From Phallusia mammillata (Eukaryota > Chordata > Ascidiacea > Phlebobranchia > Ascidiidae): DNA of 64,000 nucleotides. The position numbers and the translations under genes are program-made. The notes beneath the pieces are model-generated. The model was given only the letters and a program-made list of their open reading frames with translations, did not search any database and was not told the origin of the DNA. This document shows positions 24,701-38,100 of this stretch, piece by piece. The stretch's first letter is position 1. The number at the start of each line of letters is the position of its first letter. The DNA lies in assembly GCA_003260075.1 (NCBI GenBank), contig QLIY01000144.1, positions 1 to 64,000 of the forward strand, read 5' to 3'.

Positions 24701-26018
24701 TGTACAGCTTAATAAAACACCGCCGGTGACGTAAGAGACCTTGTAGGGGGGGGGGGCAAGTAAACATCCTCCCCTGGATCCACAGTCTTGAGATGTCACG
24801 GCACAATAAAGTCATAACACACATAAATATTTTAGTATCTTTCATCATACTCAGTCAGGGTGATCAATTGCCAATCAAGCACATTACATTTGTCACTGTT
24901 CATATCAATATTTGCATTCTATACAATGCAGTTAAATTCTCACATTGTGTGACACACTATAACAGAAACCAATAGAAATGGCAAGGATTTTACCTATCTT
25001 TATGAAATGCAAATTTTTAATAAGCTATTTTTGACACTTTTGCAGAACACACGCAGGACATCAAGTGCAGCTGATGAAGATCCTGATTGGAGGCGAAGAG
25101 AGAGCGGAGACAGCAACCAAAGCAGACACAATGCCAGTGTGAGTATAAAAACTGTTTTTATGTCTTCTTTAAAGGCCTCTATGAAAAATAGCAATTCGTA
25201 AAGCTAAAATGTAGGCCATGAAAACAGTAGTCCACCATGGATATTGAATTTTGTAGGAAAGCTGCGGTTCTAATGTTTGACACTCAAGCAACCATTTTGA
25301 AACTTTGTTGGTTATTTTAACTTCTCCAAATGTCACTTGTTGAAATTTGCGAAACTGTATATCTTAGTAAAAAATTGTTGTCACAAATGAATGTAATTAT
25401 CCAAACCTATTAGGGAGGGGGGGGGGTTAGGCCATGAAAACAGTAGTCCACCATGGATATTGAATTTTGTAGGAAGGCTGCAGTTCTAATGTTTGACACT
25501 CAAGCAACCATTTTAAAACTTTGTTGGTTATTTTAACTACTCCAAATGTCACATGTTGAAATTTGCGAAACTGTATATCTTAGCAAAAAATTGTTGTCAC
25601 AAATGAATGTAATTATCCAAACCTATTAGGGATAGTTAGCTAGGTTTGTTTTTAAGATCAAAACAATTCTTGATATTGTCTGCTTGTTTGTAGCTTTCTG
25701 AAAGTGACCGAAGGCATTCGTCTTCTGACAACGACAGAAAAACACAAAGAATGGCAAGTATTATGCCCAATAGGGATGGGCTGAGCCTAACCAGAACCCG
25801 AGTACTCGGTACCGAGCATCGCTGTTTTTTATGCTCTGTGCTCGGCCGAGCAGTTGCACAAACTGACCCGAGCATTAAATTTGCATATTCATGCCTTGCT
25901 AACATACGAAACTGGTGTTCTAAAAGGATGTCTATGAACAAAAATGAATGATTTTTCAAATGTATTATATTGTGGAAAAACATGTACTTCTGAGGCCTGT
26001 ACAGCTTAATACACCGCT

Positions 26019-26089
<71 letters not shown>

Positions 26090-29000
26090 GCTCGGCCGAG
26101 CATTAAAGTGAGATGCTTGGTGCTCGACCAAACAGAACATTTGCAGTTTTGGCACATCCCTAATGCCCAAGGCAAAATCTATACAATTGGATTTTGGTCT
26201 TATTCCATTTTAAACACTAGGACTGTTATTTAGCTCTTTAACATCAAAGTCATGTAGCAGCCTAATTTAGTTTGTCAACAATTGATTCCCATACCAACTT
26301 CAAATGTGTTACACAGTCACAGTTGACAGTAATAGGGTCATAAATCAAACTTGTGACCTAGTTGTTTGGCCTTGACCTTTTATGATTAGTTGTACAGCTG
26401 GTCTGGATAAGTGATTTGTACATTTAACATTTTGAAGTGGCAGTGATATGACCCTTGGGCTGCTAAACCTTTTTCTACATGTTTGGCTTATTTAACAATA
26501 ATATATACAAACATATTGTGCTTTTTTACAACATTTGTTCGTTTATGCCCGTTCTTATACTTCAAATTTAAACAGAAGTTTGTTTATAATCCTTTTATTT
26601 ATCTTTTTTGAACTTTAGGCAAAATTCTATTTTTTACTTTTAGACTGACACTACACCACCGAAACATGGTGATCAGAAGCAAAAGGATAAAAAACAGGCG
26701 CAAAGAAAGAAAAGGGTATGTGGGTTTGAAAAAAAAAGTTTCACTCATGCAAAATGTGCAGTGGCCAAGTATGGACAATTGAAATGAATATATATGCCAT
26801 ATTTAGTGTTGTTTTTCACAATGTAAGCATAAATTTAGGTCGAAATGTGTGGTACTTAAAGTGAATGTAACTGCACTATATTTACAGAAATATCAACTTT
26901 GATCGGTGTGATAAAACTTTACACTGCATTTCTAATGGTTTTTGGTAAGAAAACCTGTCATACAGGTTAACAGCATTGCAATACATTATGGTACACTTTA
27001 TGGATACACTTCAGACAAAACTGCATTAATTGATATCCAGGTTGTTGACTTATTTTGTTTTTTTCTTGCAGACAGATAGTGAACAAAGTGAAAATGATGG
27101 TCATAGACGAGTTGCTGCAAAAGGAAAGAACACTGTTCATTCTTGGTTGGAAAATGGATCGGTATGGCATGTTAAAAATTTATTAAACAAGATTGCTTTT
27201 AAGTTTAAGAATGTAATATTTTGATTGTAACATGATTAACAATCTCGTTACATATTCAACTATGTTGAAAACTGAATTTGAAGCATTTTTTAATTTTTCT
27301 GCTTTTGCACCAATTACATGAAAAAATGTTATTTTTCACATGACTGCTGAACGTTTGCTGCTAAAGCGAAGCAGCTGTTACTAACCAGTAAATTATCAAG
27401 CTTCAAGTTACAGGGTTTGGCTCATTTGGGTAAAGTTACAACTGCTATACAATTGTAACATTACCCCACATTATCTGTATCCGTTTTAAGTGATGAACAG
27501 TTTTACTTTAAAGTAAAGAAAAGTGGTGCTTAACTTTTTTGATTGTTGACATCCTTTTAAATTGTTTAACCATTCTTGGACCCTGTTTTTTATGTTCAAA
27601 TGTAAGGATTATTTTCTAACCTTAATGATTTATCATCCTCACACCTTAGGTTAGGCCCTAAACCAGTGGTTCTCAACCATATACTGATCGCGTACCAACT
27701 GGCTACTTTTGATATCGCTGCGTACCACCTAAACCCTGTTTGAATTGGTAGACTAAGAGATATAGGTCTATTTTTTCAACCAGTCTAGCATATTTCTTAG
27801 ACCACTAGAACCACTACCCCAAACACCAAATTGTTTTATTTCTGGATGTACAGTTTGCGGTTACGCCCACTTTATTTTAGCTGATATATAGTTTAGTATT
27901 AACAAATGTTCAACATTCATGTTTGTTCCTCATCCAGAACTTTGGAGACACAGAGCAAGAGTTAAGACGATTACACATCTCGGATTCTGAAACTGATCTT
28001 ACAAAATTCATTGAAACAACTCAAGCTTTTGCTACTAATGAGGCCAAAATGAGAGAAGTAGCAGGTATAAGTAGTGCTTCTTTGAAATATCTTACTTCAA
28101 GGCATTATCTTTGCATTGCACTATTAACGACCGCCAAGTTGGCCGAGTGGTTAGTGCAACTGCCTTGTGATCACAGGGTCATGGGTTCTAATCCTATGTT
28201 GGTCGCTTGTGTTTCCCTGAACAAGGAACTTATGCGGCATTGCTCCAACCCAGTGGTCCCGATGGGTTGAACTTAATTGAAGTCACCCACTGCCTAAAAC
28301 TGAAAGAATCAAATAAAAAATGATCAACCGACTTGCAATAAAAACAGGGAGTTTGATGGTGGACTCATTGTGAGCATAACGCATTCAGGCGTTGTCCGCC
28401 CACCGAGGATAAAAAATGAAACAAACAATGCAACTTTTTTTCTAAAAACTCAATTCTGTCATGTACTGTATTCAATAGACTTCAAATCTAACATACTTTT
28501 TTGGGTTGGTTCTAGAGATTCTTTGTAACAAAGCGCTAAAGAATCCAAAATTTGCAAGAAATGCGTCGATATTGTGTGACCGTATGTCTTGGATGATGGT
28601 ACATGGAACAAAGTTCCGAACTGTGGTGCTGAATGTTATGCAGGTTAGCAAAACCCCTACTATTATTGAAAGTAGTTTTAAGAAAACCCTTTGCATAACT
28701 TTCTCTTGTTTTAGGGTCACTTTAAAAACCGTGAGCAGCTTTTTTCTGCAACTTTTCGTTCCGATACCAGATGGTTTGGGTTCGCTTCATTCATGGTGGA
28801 AATTTTTCTAAATGTAAGAACGTCAACAAAAGATCGCCTCATTGTACTCAACGAACCAGTGTTCCAATGCCTGCTACAAGTAAGAATGAAAGCTCAAAGC
28901 AGGACCTGAATATCTGATACAACCATCATCTGGTACTGGTAGCAACACCTACATGAATATGCAACTTTGCATAATGTTACAAAAAAAAATATTTGGCAAA

Positions 29001-29902
29001 ACCACCAGATACTTAGTAAAAAAGGGTAAATGACTTCAGACTTGTCAAAGTTTTTAGCCTGTTATTACATGCGACTGATGTCTCCATCTCTTGTACTGAG
29101 TCACTGGTGACTTGTGATTATACAATATACTATGCATGGTTTATATTACTAGCAACATTTATATGAAAAGTTTTTTCTTATTGAAGGTGTTGCAAAGCGA
29201 CCAAGTCACCAAAGAACATGTGGAGTGTTTTGGAAGTTTGGTAAGTGATATTTTTGTTGAATGTTTTAGTTTTAAACTGTTTTAAAAAGGAAATTTTTTG
29301 GCGATAGATTATTATTTTATATTGTTTTAAGGTTCGAAAAAGTGCTTTTTTTCATACTATCTTCATGTGAAAAAAATCTTTGATGTTTTTTCTTGTCATA
29401 TAAAATTCAAGCAGTTATAAACATTTGTAACCGATGTGGCCCCTTGTATCGTTGAAGATGGCATGATCATTTGCCAAAACGTTGAACGATGAAGCATGTT
29501 GCTTTTTATGTCTATTGGCGAAATTATGTTGGTCATTAAACTTATGAACAGATCTATACATAGTGTTCCAAAATTCAATTATACTTGAATAAATGGACCA
29601 TTCAGTTGTTAAAAGAGCTCAAAGAAATTTAACTTGGGGTCCAAAGCCTCAATAAACTATAAAAGGCTTCCATTAACAGAAATGTTTAGAAACTACCGAC
29701 TTCTCACATTGACTAAATAACATCGATTTTGTAGTTTGCTCGAGCGGGGCCAGCTTTAGAAAAAGAAAACCCTTCTCGAATGAATGAATTGCTTTCTGAA
29801 ATACGGGACCGATGTGTTATTTCAAAAACAAGCCACATTCGTCGAGTGCTGCTAAATTGTGTTGAGCTTTATGCCACCAAGTGGAGGACTGTAGTTAAAT
29901 AG
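21709..29902 (+). CDS. CTIF: CBP80/20-dependent translation initiation factor (MIF4G protein)
   Basis: Exons: 21709-21777, 21907-21949, 22395-about 22501, possibly 22551-22626, 23053-24141, 25046-25138, 25694-25753, 26644-26715, 27072-27161, 27938-28064, 28516-28643, 28715-28879, 29187-29240, 29735-29902. The N-terminal EIEDLEQFIDSYV matches the CTIF start. A long Gln/Pro-rich and basic disordered region follows. The MIF4G domain spans exons 10-14, with NKALKNPKFARNASILCD, MVHGTKFRTVVLNVMQ and NREQL aligning to CTIF. CTIF binds the nuclear cap-binding complex and recruits eIF3 for the pioneer round of translation linked to nonsense-mediated decay. Exon 7 uses a GC donor. The junction after exon 3 does not resolve cleanly. 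Introns carry hAT and SINE insertions and assembly duplicates. Confidence 0.9.
24046..24325 (+). repeat. duplicate of CTIF exon 5 end across a 10-G run
   Basis: 24046-24180 and 24191-24325 are the same 135 bases with a few mismatches. Both include the exon 5 donor AAAAAG|GTGAGT. Only one can be the real exon end, and the first one joins the uninterrupted frame. Confidence 0.85.
25211..25631 (+). repeat. duplicate of CTIF intron segment across a 10-G run
   Basis: 25211-25416 and 25427-25631 are nearly identical, differing at a few single bases. The run is at 25417-25426. Confidence 0.85.
25771..26161. mobile_element. hAT-like element in CTIF intron 7, interior gap, TSD ATGCCCAA
   Basis: It begins TAGGGATGGGCTGAGCC and ends GGCACATCCCTA. 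Perfect 8-base duplications ATGCCCAA lie at 25763-25770 and 26162-26169. A 70-G run (26019-26088) replaces part of the interior. The repeated CTCGGCCGAGCA motif is an internal palindrome. It starts 17 bases after the exon 7 donor. Confidence 0.8.
26019..26088. other. 70-base G-run, probable gap filler
   Basis: It lies within the hAT-like element and produces a spurious poly-proline frame on the minus strand. Confidence 0.8.
27664..27760. mobile_element. 5' end of a hAT-like element (partial)
   Basis: It starts CAGTGGTTCTCAACCATA. The GCGTACCA motifs resemble the element ending at 9475. No matching right end was found. Confidence 0.45.
28127..28427 (+). mobile_element. tRNA-derived SINE, about 300 bp, in CTIF intron 10
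   Basis: The head contains an A-box-like TGGCCGAGTGGTTAGTGC and a B-box-like GGGTTCTAATCC, spaced as in a tRNA. The body then contains CCCAGTGGTCCCGATGGGTT and ends in GCGTTGTCCGCCCACCGAGG. The same body is found on the minus strand at about 56874-57158. The head is too degenerate to be a working tRNA. Confidence 0.8.
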
Positions 29903-30008
29903 CAGATGGAATGATTTTTTCGGTTCAACAATTTTACCTGATGTTTTAAAAACATGTCGAATTATAAAAAATATGTTTTTTATGCCTTGTTTTGTTTCCC
30001 TGTTATGC

Positions 30009-30014
30009 AATAAA
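30009..30014 (+). terminator. CTIF poly(A) signal AATAAA
   Basis: A canonical hexamer 107 bases after the CTIF stop, followed by a T/G-rich stretch. Confidence 0.6.
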
Positions 30015-32112
30015 GTGTTTAATTTATTAGTAAACGCGAGCCTTTAATTACGTAATGTAGAAAACAATTTTTTGTATGTTTGAATGAAATGTGCCGACTT
30101 AAGTTTGCTTGTCTTTCATTGCGCATTGAATCATGGTGTATTACTGTATTTTTTTGCGATGCATGTCGAAATCAAGTTTCATTGCGCCAGTAAACCCAGT
30201 GTGTTCTGTTGCCAAATCTCCTACCCCCAAATGCAGTGTTTCTCAAACCCTTTTAGGTCTCCAGCTCTTTTCAACTTAGCTAGCTATAAATCAGACTGAA
30301 TAAAACACACAAAAGTAAAAGTATCAAGTTTAAAATATTTTTGTACAGTATTAGGTGCTTGTCAACTAACTAACATCTTTAAAGTGCCCGTTTGACCTGG
30401 GTTTTGGATACGGTTCCCTAATAATGTGATCAGATGTAAACACAGATTGTTGGTGCTTTACTTAACTGACAACTTGCCAACAAAGGGGAATTTTTACAAG
30501 GCTGACAGATTTTGTGCAACTTGTTTGTTGATACTTTGTGTCAAACGAATTTGCATTAAATTTAACATCAACAAAAATTCTGTTGATTAGATTGGTAAAA
30601 GAACAAGTTTGATGGAAACTTTCTTTTCAAGTGTGATGATTTTTTAACTGATTAAACATAATAAAGCCCCTGCACTTTAGTAAACCTCCTTGGAGATTGT
30701 CAAAAAAGCAACTTCTACAATAACTAAAACAAATAACTTTTTTGCCATCCTTTATTTTGCAAAAAATTTGCCCAATCCTGCTGCTAATAGTTGTTTATTG
30801 TACGGATTGACTGTCTGACATTCCTTAAAAAGGCGGAAAATGAACAGCTTTGCCTGTGTGGTTAAAGCGAAAAGAAAATGAACAGCTTTGCCTGTGTGGT
30901 TAAAGCGAGTTTGTTTTCAAACTGCGAAAATTCTACAAATTGTCAATGACAACTACAGATCCGCTTGAGTAAACAGCGCCGGAGAAAACCACACACTTGA
31001 GTAGTTGTTCGGTAATTAAACCAATCAAGCGCAGCACGGTGGGCGTTATGAGGGCGTTGTCTCTCATTTTCGTTGGACATTCAAAAAAGGCAACTACTAC
31101 AGGCTTACCTCCACACGGATTAAACCACAACAAAAGGACGAGGTAAATTTGACGATAGATTTTAGATTAATTATTGCTTTAATATTATTTGATAGTTGTA
31201 AGTTCGACTCTAAACGTAAAATTGATCTATTTGGGTGTGTTTCATTTTAAATTACTATCAAAGCAAGGCATTTTTTCGCTTAAACGCGCAGGTCACATCA
31301 ATACGAGTGAAACTCAATTTCCTGCCAGGTGGCAACGCCAAAACGTGATGCAACACCGTATCAGGAAAAACTACGTAAGATTTGTTTAAGTTGCACCAGA
31401 AAGTCCTTTTATTGTTATTAAATGAGTCTAGCAGTTGCTTGGCAAGTTCACTCGAGCGCACGTCTTTTGATGTAGCTGTAATTGGTTGTTTCCAGCAGAC
31501 TTTAAAAGATTACGTGTCAAGAAAAAAGGCTAGTTATCTCACATTTGTTACGGTGCGGGAATTTAAAACCTAGCAACTGTCGCAAAAAATCGGCGTGGTC
31601 GCAAAAAAAGCAAATCTTTCCTTGCAACAGTCTTTTCAGTGTGAAGTCATGCTAAGATTTTTTTTTAGAATGGGCGGAAATTGGTATTAGAGAAAGAGTT
31701 TCAATTTCCAGATAAGTTGGTTTTAATGAGAAGCAAAATCCTTTTAACCGGTTGTACTTTGGTTTATTGCTTGGAGTAGTAACCCGTTGTCCAATTAGGC
31801 AGTGATAAGACTAATTGCTTAGCAAACAAAACATTTAAAATGTAGACAAAGACTTGGGGCATAAAACAGAGCATGTTTAAAACAAAACTGTTAGAAAGTA
31901 TTTTTCAATGTGTTATTTATGCAGAAGTTTTAAGTAAGTTTTGTTTTGAAGAAGTTAAAACAATGCCCAATATAATAAAGTGCTTCTAAAAATCCTAAAT
32001 TTTGGTGTAACTTATTATATTCATATGTGTAATAACTGTTGCTTTAATTGTTTCAAGAGTTACAGTCGCATTAGTTTTTTTTAAAAAAACAAACAAAAAA
32101 TAACCAACAAAT
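30015..32112. other. intergenic, with possible SLC7 5' noncoding exon
   Basis: 30838-30905 holds two tandem copies of a 34-36 base unit containing ATGAACAGCTTTGCCTGTGTG. The GC-richer stretch 30930-31142 ends in GACGAG|GTAAAT, a good donor, and could be an untranslated first exon of the downstream transporter gene. CAGTGTTTCTCAAACCCTTT at 30233 is the start of another hAT-like fragment. No coding exon was recognised. Confidence 0.35.
30838..30905 (+). repeat. tandem duplication, two ~35-base units
   Basis: AAAATGAACAGCTTTGCCTG... through GGTTAAAGCGA occurs twice back to back without a G-run, unlike the assembly duplicates. Confidence 0.85.
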
Positions 32113-35100
32113 ATGACAGAGATGGGAGACATGAAAAGGCTTGCCGGTAACAAGAGCAAACAAGAAGACACTGTATGTTGCTTATATTTTTAAATAGGCA
32201 TTAAACAGACAAAAGTTTCTTTCAGGTTTGTAACTAATGTTTTTATTGTTCTGTCAGGGTGTTGAACAGAGCACGGACAGCTTTAAACTGAAGCGTACCA
32301 TCACTGTTGTCAATGGAGTTGGAATTATTGTCGGTAAGAAATTTTAATGATGTTAGCATATATTATACAAGCCATGATATTGCACAAGGGTCCGAAGTCC
32401 TAGCTTTGAATCCCACTGCAGGCTAGATTTTTCTAGTGTGTGCCTTGCCATATGGGAATGCTTGGAGACTGGCTTGGTTGGTCTAACGCCTTTAAATGGG
32501 CCTAGCATACTACTGTTTACATTTATTGTTACCTTGGTATATAGATGTTTCATGTGTTGTGTTTCTGATCTTTATGCCTTATTTTTGGTCTTTAGGAAAC
32601 ATTATTGGTTCTGGAATTTTCGTTTCACCAAAGGGAGTGTTACAAAACACTGGCTCAGCGGCTGTGGCTCTTATTGTGTGGGCTATCTGTGGCGTGGTCT
32701 CCATGATTGGAGCTCTGTGCTATGCCGAACTTGGAACAACCATCTTAGAATCTGGCGGCGATTATGCCTACATCCTTCAAATGTTTGGATCGTTGCTTGC
32801 ATTTTTGAGGTGGGTTGTTAAAATAGGTGCAAGTAATTGAGAGCAGTATAACAGGCAATATAATATGTACCTTGCTATCATTTTCATATGTACAATTATT
32901 GGTCCGTTAGTTTATTTGAGGAAATATAATAAATAGAAAGCAGAACACAAGGCACTTTGTTCTGTGTTACCTATTGCCTTTATTAGGGTTTATGGAATGA
33001 ATGTTAAAAAGTTTTATTGTCTCGATAACGGGGCCACACGTGGACCTACCGTCCATAGTAGGCTGGCAAACAAAGTTTTAAGAGTTTGTCAAACAGCTTT
33101 TATTGACTTAACATGTGGTTTGTGTGTTAATTGGACACACCATGTTTACTCAAACAACAATCATAGCTAATCAGGCTGTAGTAGACTTACTTGCTGGAAC
33201 AATTCATACTGTGGTAATTGGGGTTTGCACATTTTTGATAAACTATTAACAAGTTGTAAAATGTCACTCTGAAACCAATTTCAATAGGGAGCCACAAGCA
33301 CTGTTTGGGATTGGGTAAATACGAGCAATAGTCAGATGTAGTTTTGAGACGAAAACTTTGTATTTGTCATTGTACCAGCTTTTAAACTTGCCCACCAAGC
33401 AACCTACCCATTCGGGATTTATAGTTGTTTTGCATTGTGTAGTGTTTGGGTAATATTACAGGTCTTTATGTATTGTTCATTGGTGAGATACTTTTAACTC
33501 TTTTTAGCACTAATTTAACTGTTTGGGTGTTGGACTAGTTTTACTTTCGTGTAATGGTCCACAGACTTAATTAAAAGTGAAGTATGAATACCGCCCAAAG
33601 TAAAACAAAAACTGTTGCCATATTTTTATTTTTGGTAACTTTTTTGAGGTGTAAAAGGCAGCAGACTGCAGCTTGAGAAACACTAGGCTTAAAGTGTCAA
33701 CTCAATTTCACATTGAAGCATGGTTCACAGATGCACTTTACAGTTGAAGTATCAACACAGCATAAAGTTACAAAAACTATTGTCTTTTTGGGTGACTTAT
33801 ATGAGGCAGAACACAGTTTAAGAAACAATAAAGGGGGGGGGGGGTAAAAGGCAGCAGACTGCAGATTGAGAAACACTGCGCTTAAAGTGTCAATTTCAAA
33901 TTAAAGCATTTTGCAGGCCTATTAACAGTTGAAGTATCAACACAAAATAAAGTTACAAAAACTATTGTCTTTTTTGGGTGACTTATATGAGGCAGAACAC
34001 AGTTTAAGAAACAATAAACTTTTAGTAATAACTTAATTTCACTTCAATTTAGGAATGCAGAGAATGACTTTTCGTGTAGCTGTTTATATGCAAAACTTTT
34101 TTTCTTTGCTTCACAGGTTATGGATTGCTGTGCTTATTATTTACCCCACCAACCAAGCTGTGATCGCTCTCACTTTTGCGAACTACATCACATTTCCATT
34201 TTTTGAGACCTGCGAGTCGCCCGATGCTGCTGTGAGAATTCTAGCTGCAATTTGCCTTTGTAAGTAGTAATGAAATAATACCAGTGTGTAGAAAAAGTGG
34301 CCTGTTTAAACAGAAACCTGCAGGATAACTTGTGACATATACATTGCAAATGTTTTAAAAATCGCTGTTGTCATCATTAGTGCAAAACTTGGCATAAGCT
34401 TGCTTTATATAGTCACATTAAAAAATGTACCACTATTAAAAATTTTGTGGCATAAAGTTGTAATGTACTTTGTGCTTTTTGTAAATAAATGAAGAAATTG
34501 TGCATTTTTTTGGGTAGCAGTCATACTGTGTGAAAAAATCATTCATTACAATTCACACATTTGTGTTGTTGTACCATAGTTAAACTACAATCTTAAAACA
34601 CAACATTGCAGTGAAGGCAGATTAGTCTATATGTGGACCATTAACTGTTTCATAGCAGCTAACATTGGCAAGGTTTCACATATGTTGGAGGGCGACAACT
34701 GATCTAGTTTCAACATTCAAAAAAGCCTTCTATAAAATTTATACCTTCCTTATGAAGTATTGAGAACCAGCCCTGGTTTCAATGTTTGCACATCATAATT
34801 GATTGGATGATTGTCAAAAGATTAAAACCAGGATAAGCCGAGTCATGGTACTTCTCAATTACACTGCAGTCCATCCTTGTTATTTGTTCCTTTTGAAATT
34901 ATGTTTGCTAGACCAGGGCTGCTCTCTTTTGTGGTAGATGAATAAAGGTCAATTTGTTTAGCAAGTGCTAAAGAGATTTGGGTTTCTTAAACCTGCTTAA
35001 TCCTGGATATCCCATGTGTAACGGCTATTCATTGTTTAAAAAACTTCCCTGGCTTATGTGTTGCAAAGGATATCCATTTCCATACGACACAACTTTTCCA

Positions 35101-38100
35101 TATGACACAAAGTATACTTAACACGCTCATGCAGTCTGCAAAAGAGGCCTGGTTTAAATCAACACATGTCACTTGCATATGCATTGAAAAGAATTTGGTT
35201 TGGGAATTTAGTCACAATTTGCATATCCATGCTTTATTTTTTTGAGACATGTTTGCTTCTTAAAACTGACATAGCAACTATAATTTGATAATATGGGTAC
35301 GAAAAGTTTTCTGATTTAATGTGTTGTATTAATACAAGTTAAATTTGAAAGCAGTAAAACTACATTTTTGACCTAATCTAAAAAAATTATACAGGTATTT
35401 ACAGTTTTTTTAGCATTCAAAATACTAAAGATGCTTATTGCTCCCATGAAATGCATATATGGGTTAAACAAAACTGTGGGCCAATGCAGATTTTATCGAA
35501 GTGTAGTGGTGCTTATATTCTTTACACTGCTTTTTTGATTACTTGAACTTATTTTACACTCCATAAACGGTTATGCATTAAACCTAATATGTACGCTTAG
35601 TGTCCAGAATTAATTTCTATATTTTTTTGCAGTGGTGCTAACGTGGGTGAATTGCCGCAGTGTGAAAATGGCAACCACGGTACAAGATGTCTTCACTGGA
35701 GCTAAACTACTCGCATTGCTTGTCATTATTATTTGCGGTTTCATCCAAATATTCAAGGGTGAGCAAAACTGTGTGTTATATATCTTGGATTGAAAGAACT
35801 GAATATATTAACAGAAGACAAGTGGTAAAAATATTAGTGGTATATAAAAAAACGAATATGTGTTTGACTATCTGTAAGTTTAATTTTTTTATTTTATACA
35901 TTATCTTTTTATACCTGACTGTATAAAGGTTTTATTATATTTGGTATGTTGTAGTCAGAAAAGCACCACATGCTATGTTGCCAAAACAATTAGGCACACA
36001 AGACATTTGTCTAAATTAGCCCTAAAGGCAGTAGTTGGATTCAGCTGGTACGCACCGGTTCTATAGAACGGTCTCACTAAATTTTATGAGATCAGCAAAC
36101 CGGTTAGCATTACTGGTTACTGTCCATGGACTTTTTGTAACAGAACCGGCTGAAAAATATGAACTTTTGTGATAGAGCCAGCTGACAAAAAATTAGAATC
36201 CCACCACTGCCTAAAGGTGCAATCTAATGAAATTTGTTCACCAAAATGAACCTTTACAAGTGTGGAAATGTTTATTTCTAGGCTAAAATCAGTTAGCTTT
36301 CTTACAAAGAACAAATATATTTTGCCGATGCAAATCTCTTCAGTGCCTAAAAAGGCAACATATAGGGATTAAAATCAGACAATGCGAACAGTTGACAACA
36401 TAATTATTGTGATTTGTTATTTACACACTTAGTACAACATGCTTATATTTGATGAAGGTGAAGCAACCAGCCTGTTTCTGTCTAAATCAATGATCCCTGT
36501 TGGAGAATATCCCAGTGCAGATAAAGTGGCACTGGCAGCATATCAAGGGTTTTTTGCATACGCTGGATGGTAAGTAAAAAAGTCTTCCGTACTTTTTCAG
36601 ACTAAATACTAAAAACTGGGGGATATAAAAACCATAGCTGATAAGGTATACCTGCAGTAGTTTGGTTTGACTACCTTTAACTTTTTTTTGGTTTATTTTC
36701 AAGAAGTGCACTTTCAACTATAAAATTGTGTCTTTTTATCAATTTGTACACTGTTGCGCACAAGCAGCTACTGTTACTTTATAACGTCTAGATGTTTGAA
36801 GTACAAGTACATTGTCAGCTGGTAATATGTAGAAGAAATAATAGAAAATATCCAGTTTTTTAACACAAATGCCCATAGGTTGTCTGTACAGTGCACAATT
36901 CATTTTTGAAACTTATTTTGCTCACAAATAATATGAGAAGGCTTGTGATCATTAAGACTGGTCACTTTTCACCGGATTGAGGTGATTCTACAGCTGTCAG
37001 TGTAACAATTAGTTGCTCAAATTAAAACCTGAATATTGCTTTATAGTCTGTACTTTCACACAATTTAGCAGACTAGATAACACCACATCAATGTCAATTT
37101 TGCCTTTTCGAGTTTAATTTAAAACTGTCATTTGCATTTAACTCGAAAATTGCTAGAGCCAATTCCTGGTGTCACTCAAAAAGGAACATTTGATCCTGTA
37201 GTGTTATGTTAAACCTTGATTTTAAGCTTGTTAAGCCTATTGCTTGTTACAAGTGGCCTTTAATCATGGCCAAAGGTGATTGACATTAATCAAAGTTCAT
37301 TGTCCACTTGTCTGTTACTAATTTATGCGGTTGTCTATCTTTTCGCACTGATTTAGGCATTAGTATGTGTGACATAATGCACAAAAGTTATTACTTTTCA
37401 AAGCAATGCTATAGTAATTCATTTAATTTTGTTGGATGGTTTTGCAATTGTTTTTTTTTTATCAATTTATGTTAAATGTTATGCTAGTACAAATTTATTT
37501 ATTTCACAGACAAATACTGGCTTTTGTAACCGGTTTAACAGATGATATTATGAACCATTCTATATAATTAAATTAAAAATATAATTAATTCAACTCTAAG
37601 CAAATAACTTTTATAATTAGTTAAACATGTTTTGTATAGTTGGATTGCTTTAAAATGTTGACATACAAATATATTGATCGATATTAAATGCCATGGCATC
37701 ATATAATACATTCTTTATAACACATCACTATTTTTACCAATAAATTTGGAAAAATGCAAAAATATTGTGTTTTGTATTTTAGGAACTACTTGAACTTTGT
37801 CACAGAGGAAATGATCAACCCATACAGGTGATAACAATATGCATCAGGTTTAAATACAATAATTAGTTCACAAATTGAATTTAGCTTGATGTGTACTGTT
37901 TTTAAAATTGTTGTATTGTTTAAATACAAATGTCAACATGTAAATATTATTATAACGGAGGGGGGGGGGACACCCACAATAGCAACACATTTTCGAAATA
38001 TTTTGACAAATTGTCACCCAAACTACCTTGAAATTAAATATCAGAGATTTTTTGGGGATGTACATTTTACATAGACTTGTTTTATATCCAACTTCAACAA

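Noticed and set aside
28127-28210. A functional tRNA gene
   Set aside because: The acceptor stem and 5' half do not pair properly, and the same body occurs downstream in a second copy, so it is a SINE head.
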